This document shows, piece by piece, positions 63,374 to 64,000 of a DNA stretch of 64,000 nucleotides (within the stretch, counting starts at the first letter, position 1; every line of letters starts with the position of its first letter). The DNA is from Micrococcaceae bacterium RIT 802 (GTDB lineage Bacteria > Actinomycetota > Actinomycetes > Actinomycetales > Micrococcaceae). Below the pieces are notes generated by a model, which did no database searches, was not told where the DNA came from, and was given only the letters and a program-made list of their open reading frames with translations. Location: positions 186,001 through 250,000 of the forward strand of contig JAFEMX010000004.1 in assembly GCA_016892645.1 (NCBI GenBank), given 5' to 3'. Position numbers and translations under genes: made by a program.

Positions 63374-64000
63374 TGGACGCCCCCGCGGAACTGGCCAAGC
63401 TGACCATCGTCGCCTATGCGGACCAGGAGTTCACGCAGCCGGCGGGACCGACCTGGCGCGCCCAGCTGAACCCCACCGAGCTGTCCTTCTCCCGCAAGAA
63501 CACCTACGGGGCCACCCAGTCGGTGGGCACCTCCGCCCCGCAGCAGTCCTACGGCGGCGGGGAGCCGGACCAGGTCCAGATCGACCTGCTGCTGGACGGC
63601 ACCGGGGTCCTCGGGGTGCCCGGGGGCATCGGCCCGCTGCTCGAGGCGCTGCTGGAGCTCACCCGGTACCGCGGGGAGACCCACCAGCCCTACTACGTGC
63701 ACTGCTTCTGGGGCCGGTTCGGCTTCCGCGGCGTCCTGACACAGGCCGACGTGACCTACAAGCTCTTCGACCGCAGCGGGGAACCACTGCGCGCCACCGT
63801 GAAGCTGACCCTCAAGGAGGCGCTGTCCCCACGCGAGCTCGAGGCCACCGACCGGCCCGAGTCCCCGGACCTCTACCAGACCTGGCTGGTCGCCGACGAC
63901 GACCGGCTGGATGCGATCGCCGCCCGCGTCTACGGCGACCCCGCCTACTGGCGGGCCCTCGCCGAGGCCAACCGGCTGCCCAACCCCAGCGCCCTGGCCA
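63373..64000 (+). CDS. Afp7-like CIS tube/baseplate adaptor with LysM-like end (partial)
   Basis: 209 residues are visible before the window ends. The first ~150 residues are the CIS-tube/Afp7-type domain (AELAKLTIVAYADQEF, AQLNPTELSFSRKNTYG, VHCFWGRFGFRGVLTQADVTYKLFD). The last visible stretch begins a LysM-like module (DDDRLDAIAARVYGDPAYWRALAEANR). Such proteins join tube and baseplate. The ATG overlaps the small gene's stop. The rest, and presumably the spike, baseplate, ATPase and effector genes, lie beyond the right edge. Confidence 0.88.
   Translation, partial: MDAPAELAKLTIVAYADQEFTQPAGPTWRAQLNPTELSFSRKNTYGATQSVGTSAPQQSYGGGEPDQVQIDLLLDGTGVLGVPGGIGPLLEALLELTRYRGETHQPYYVHCFWGRFGFRGVLTQADVTYKLFDRSGEPLRATVKLTLKEALSPRELEATDRPESPDLYQTWLVADDDRLDAIAARVYGDPAYWRALAEANRLPNPSALA

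Noticed and set aside
57364-64000. Prophage tail module
   Set aside because: DUF4255, the paired tube proteins, the Afp6-like mini-protein and the CIS-tube/LysM protein are eCIS hallmarks, and no integrase, head or terminase gene is seen. The right side is not visible, so this is not fully excluded.
1-64000. CRISPR arrays, insertion sequences, rRNA genes
   Set aside because: I found no regularly spaced direct repeats, no transposase frames with terminal inverted repeats and no rRNA sequence in the window.

Overview
The window is a 64 kb piece of a high-GC actinobacterial chromosome. The conserved gene order (smc, ftsY, amtB-glnK, ffh, rpsP-KH-rimM-trmD, rplS-lepB-lepB-rnhB-DUF2469, yraN-yifB-dprA-xerC) and the regulator-fabD-fabH-acpP-fabF block next to aceE-DUF3052-ahpE are typical of Actinomycetia. 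A fused oleBC gene, the ribosomal protein sequences and the two lepB copies point to Micrococcales, probably Micrococcaceae. This placement is inferred from gene content and recalled family sequences, not from a search.

Region by region. 1-6 kb: the tail of an unidentified gene, a serine hydrolase, and a minus-strand long-chain olefin operon oleA-oleBC-oleD. 6-19 kb: smc, three membrane acyltransferases, an MFS exporter, ftsY, and amtB-glnK behind a clear GlnR-type operator. 18-27 kb: a G6PDH, ffh, a Nudix-like protein, a membrane esterase plus MprF-like synthase pair resembling the corynebacterial aminoacyl-phosphatidylglycerol hydrolase/synthase pair, and a CatE-like dioxygenase. 27.4-30.0 kb: an 862-residue protein of unusual architecture (glycine-rich repeats, then a helical region with a hydrophobic hairpin, then a beta domain resembling Tc-toxin C-termini). 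30-38.5 kb: ribosome and translation genes, with a convergent secreted GH25 lysozyme carrying cell-wall-binding repeats. 38.5-45 kb: a methyltransferase, a hipA-like relic, yraN, yifB, dprA, xerC and DUF3145. 45-54.5 kb: the fatty acid synthesis operon with its PucR/FasR-type regulator, then aceE, DUF3052 and a peroxiredoxin. 54.5-57.3 kb: tRNA-Val, a frameshifted lipoprotein gene, a Mug-type glycosylase and a TetR regulator. 57.4 kb to the window end: the first part of an extracellular contractile injection system (eCIS) locus, with a SARP-like regulator, DUF4255/Pvc16, an unassigned beta-rich protein, an 870-residue sheath, two tube proteins, a 52-residue Afp6-like protein, and an Afp7-like tube protein cut by the window edge.

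The membrane theme is strong: head-to-head hydrocarbon synthesis, primary fatty acid synthesis with its activator, lipid aminoacylation and several O-acyltransferases all lie in one window. The least described items are the 862-residue candidate pore-former, the unassigned eCIS gene at 58912-59514, and the oversized sheath.
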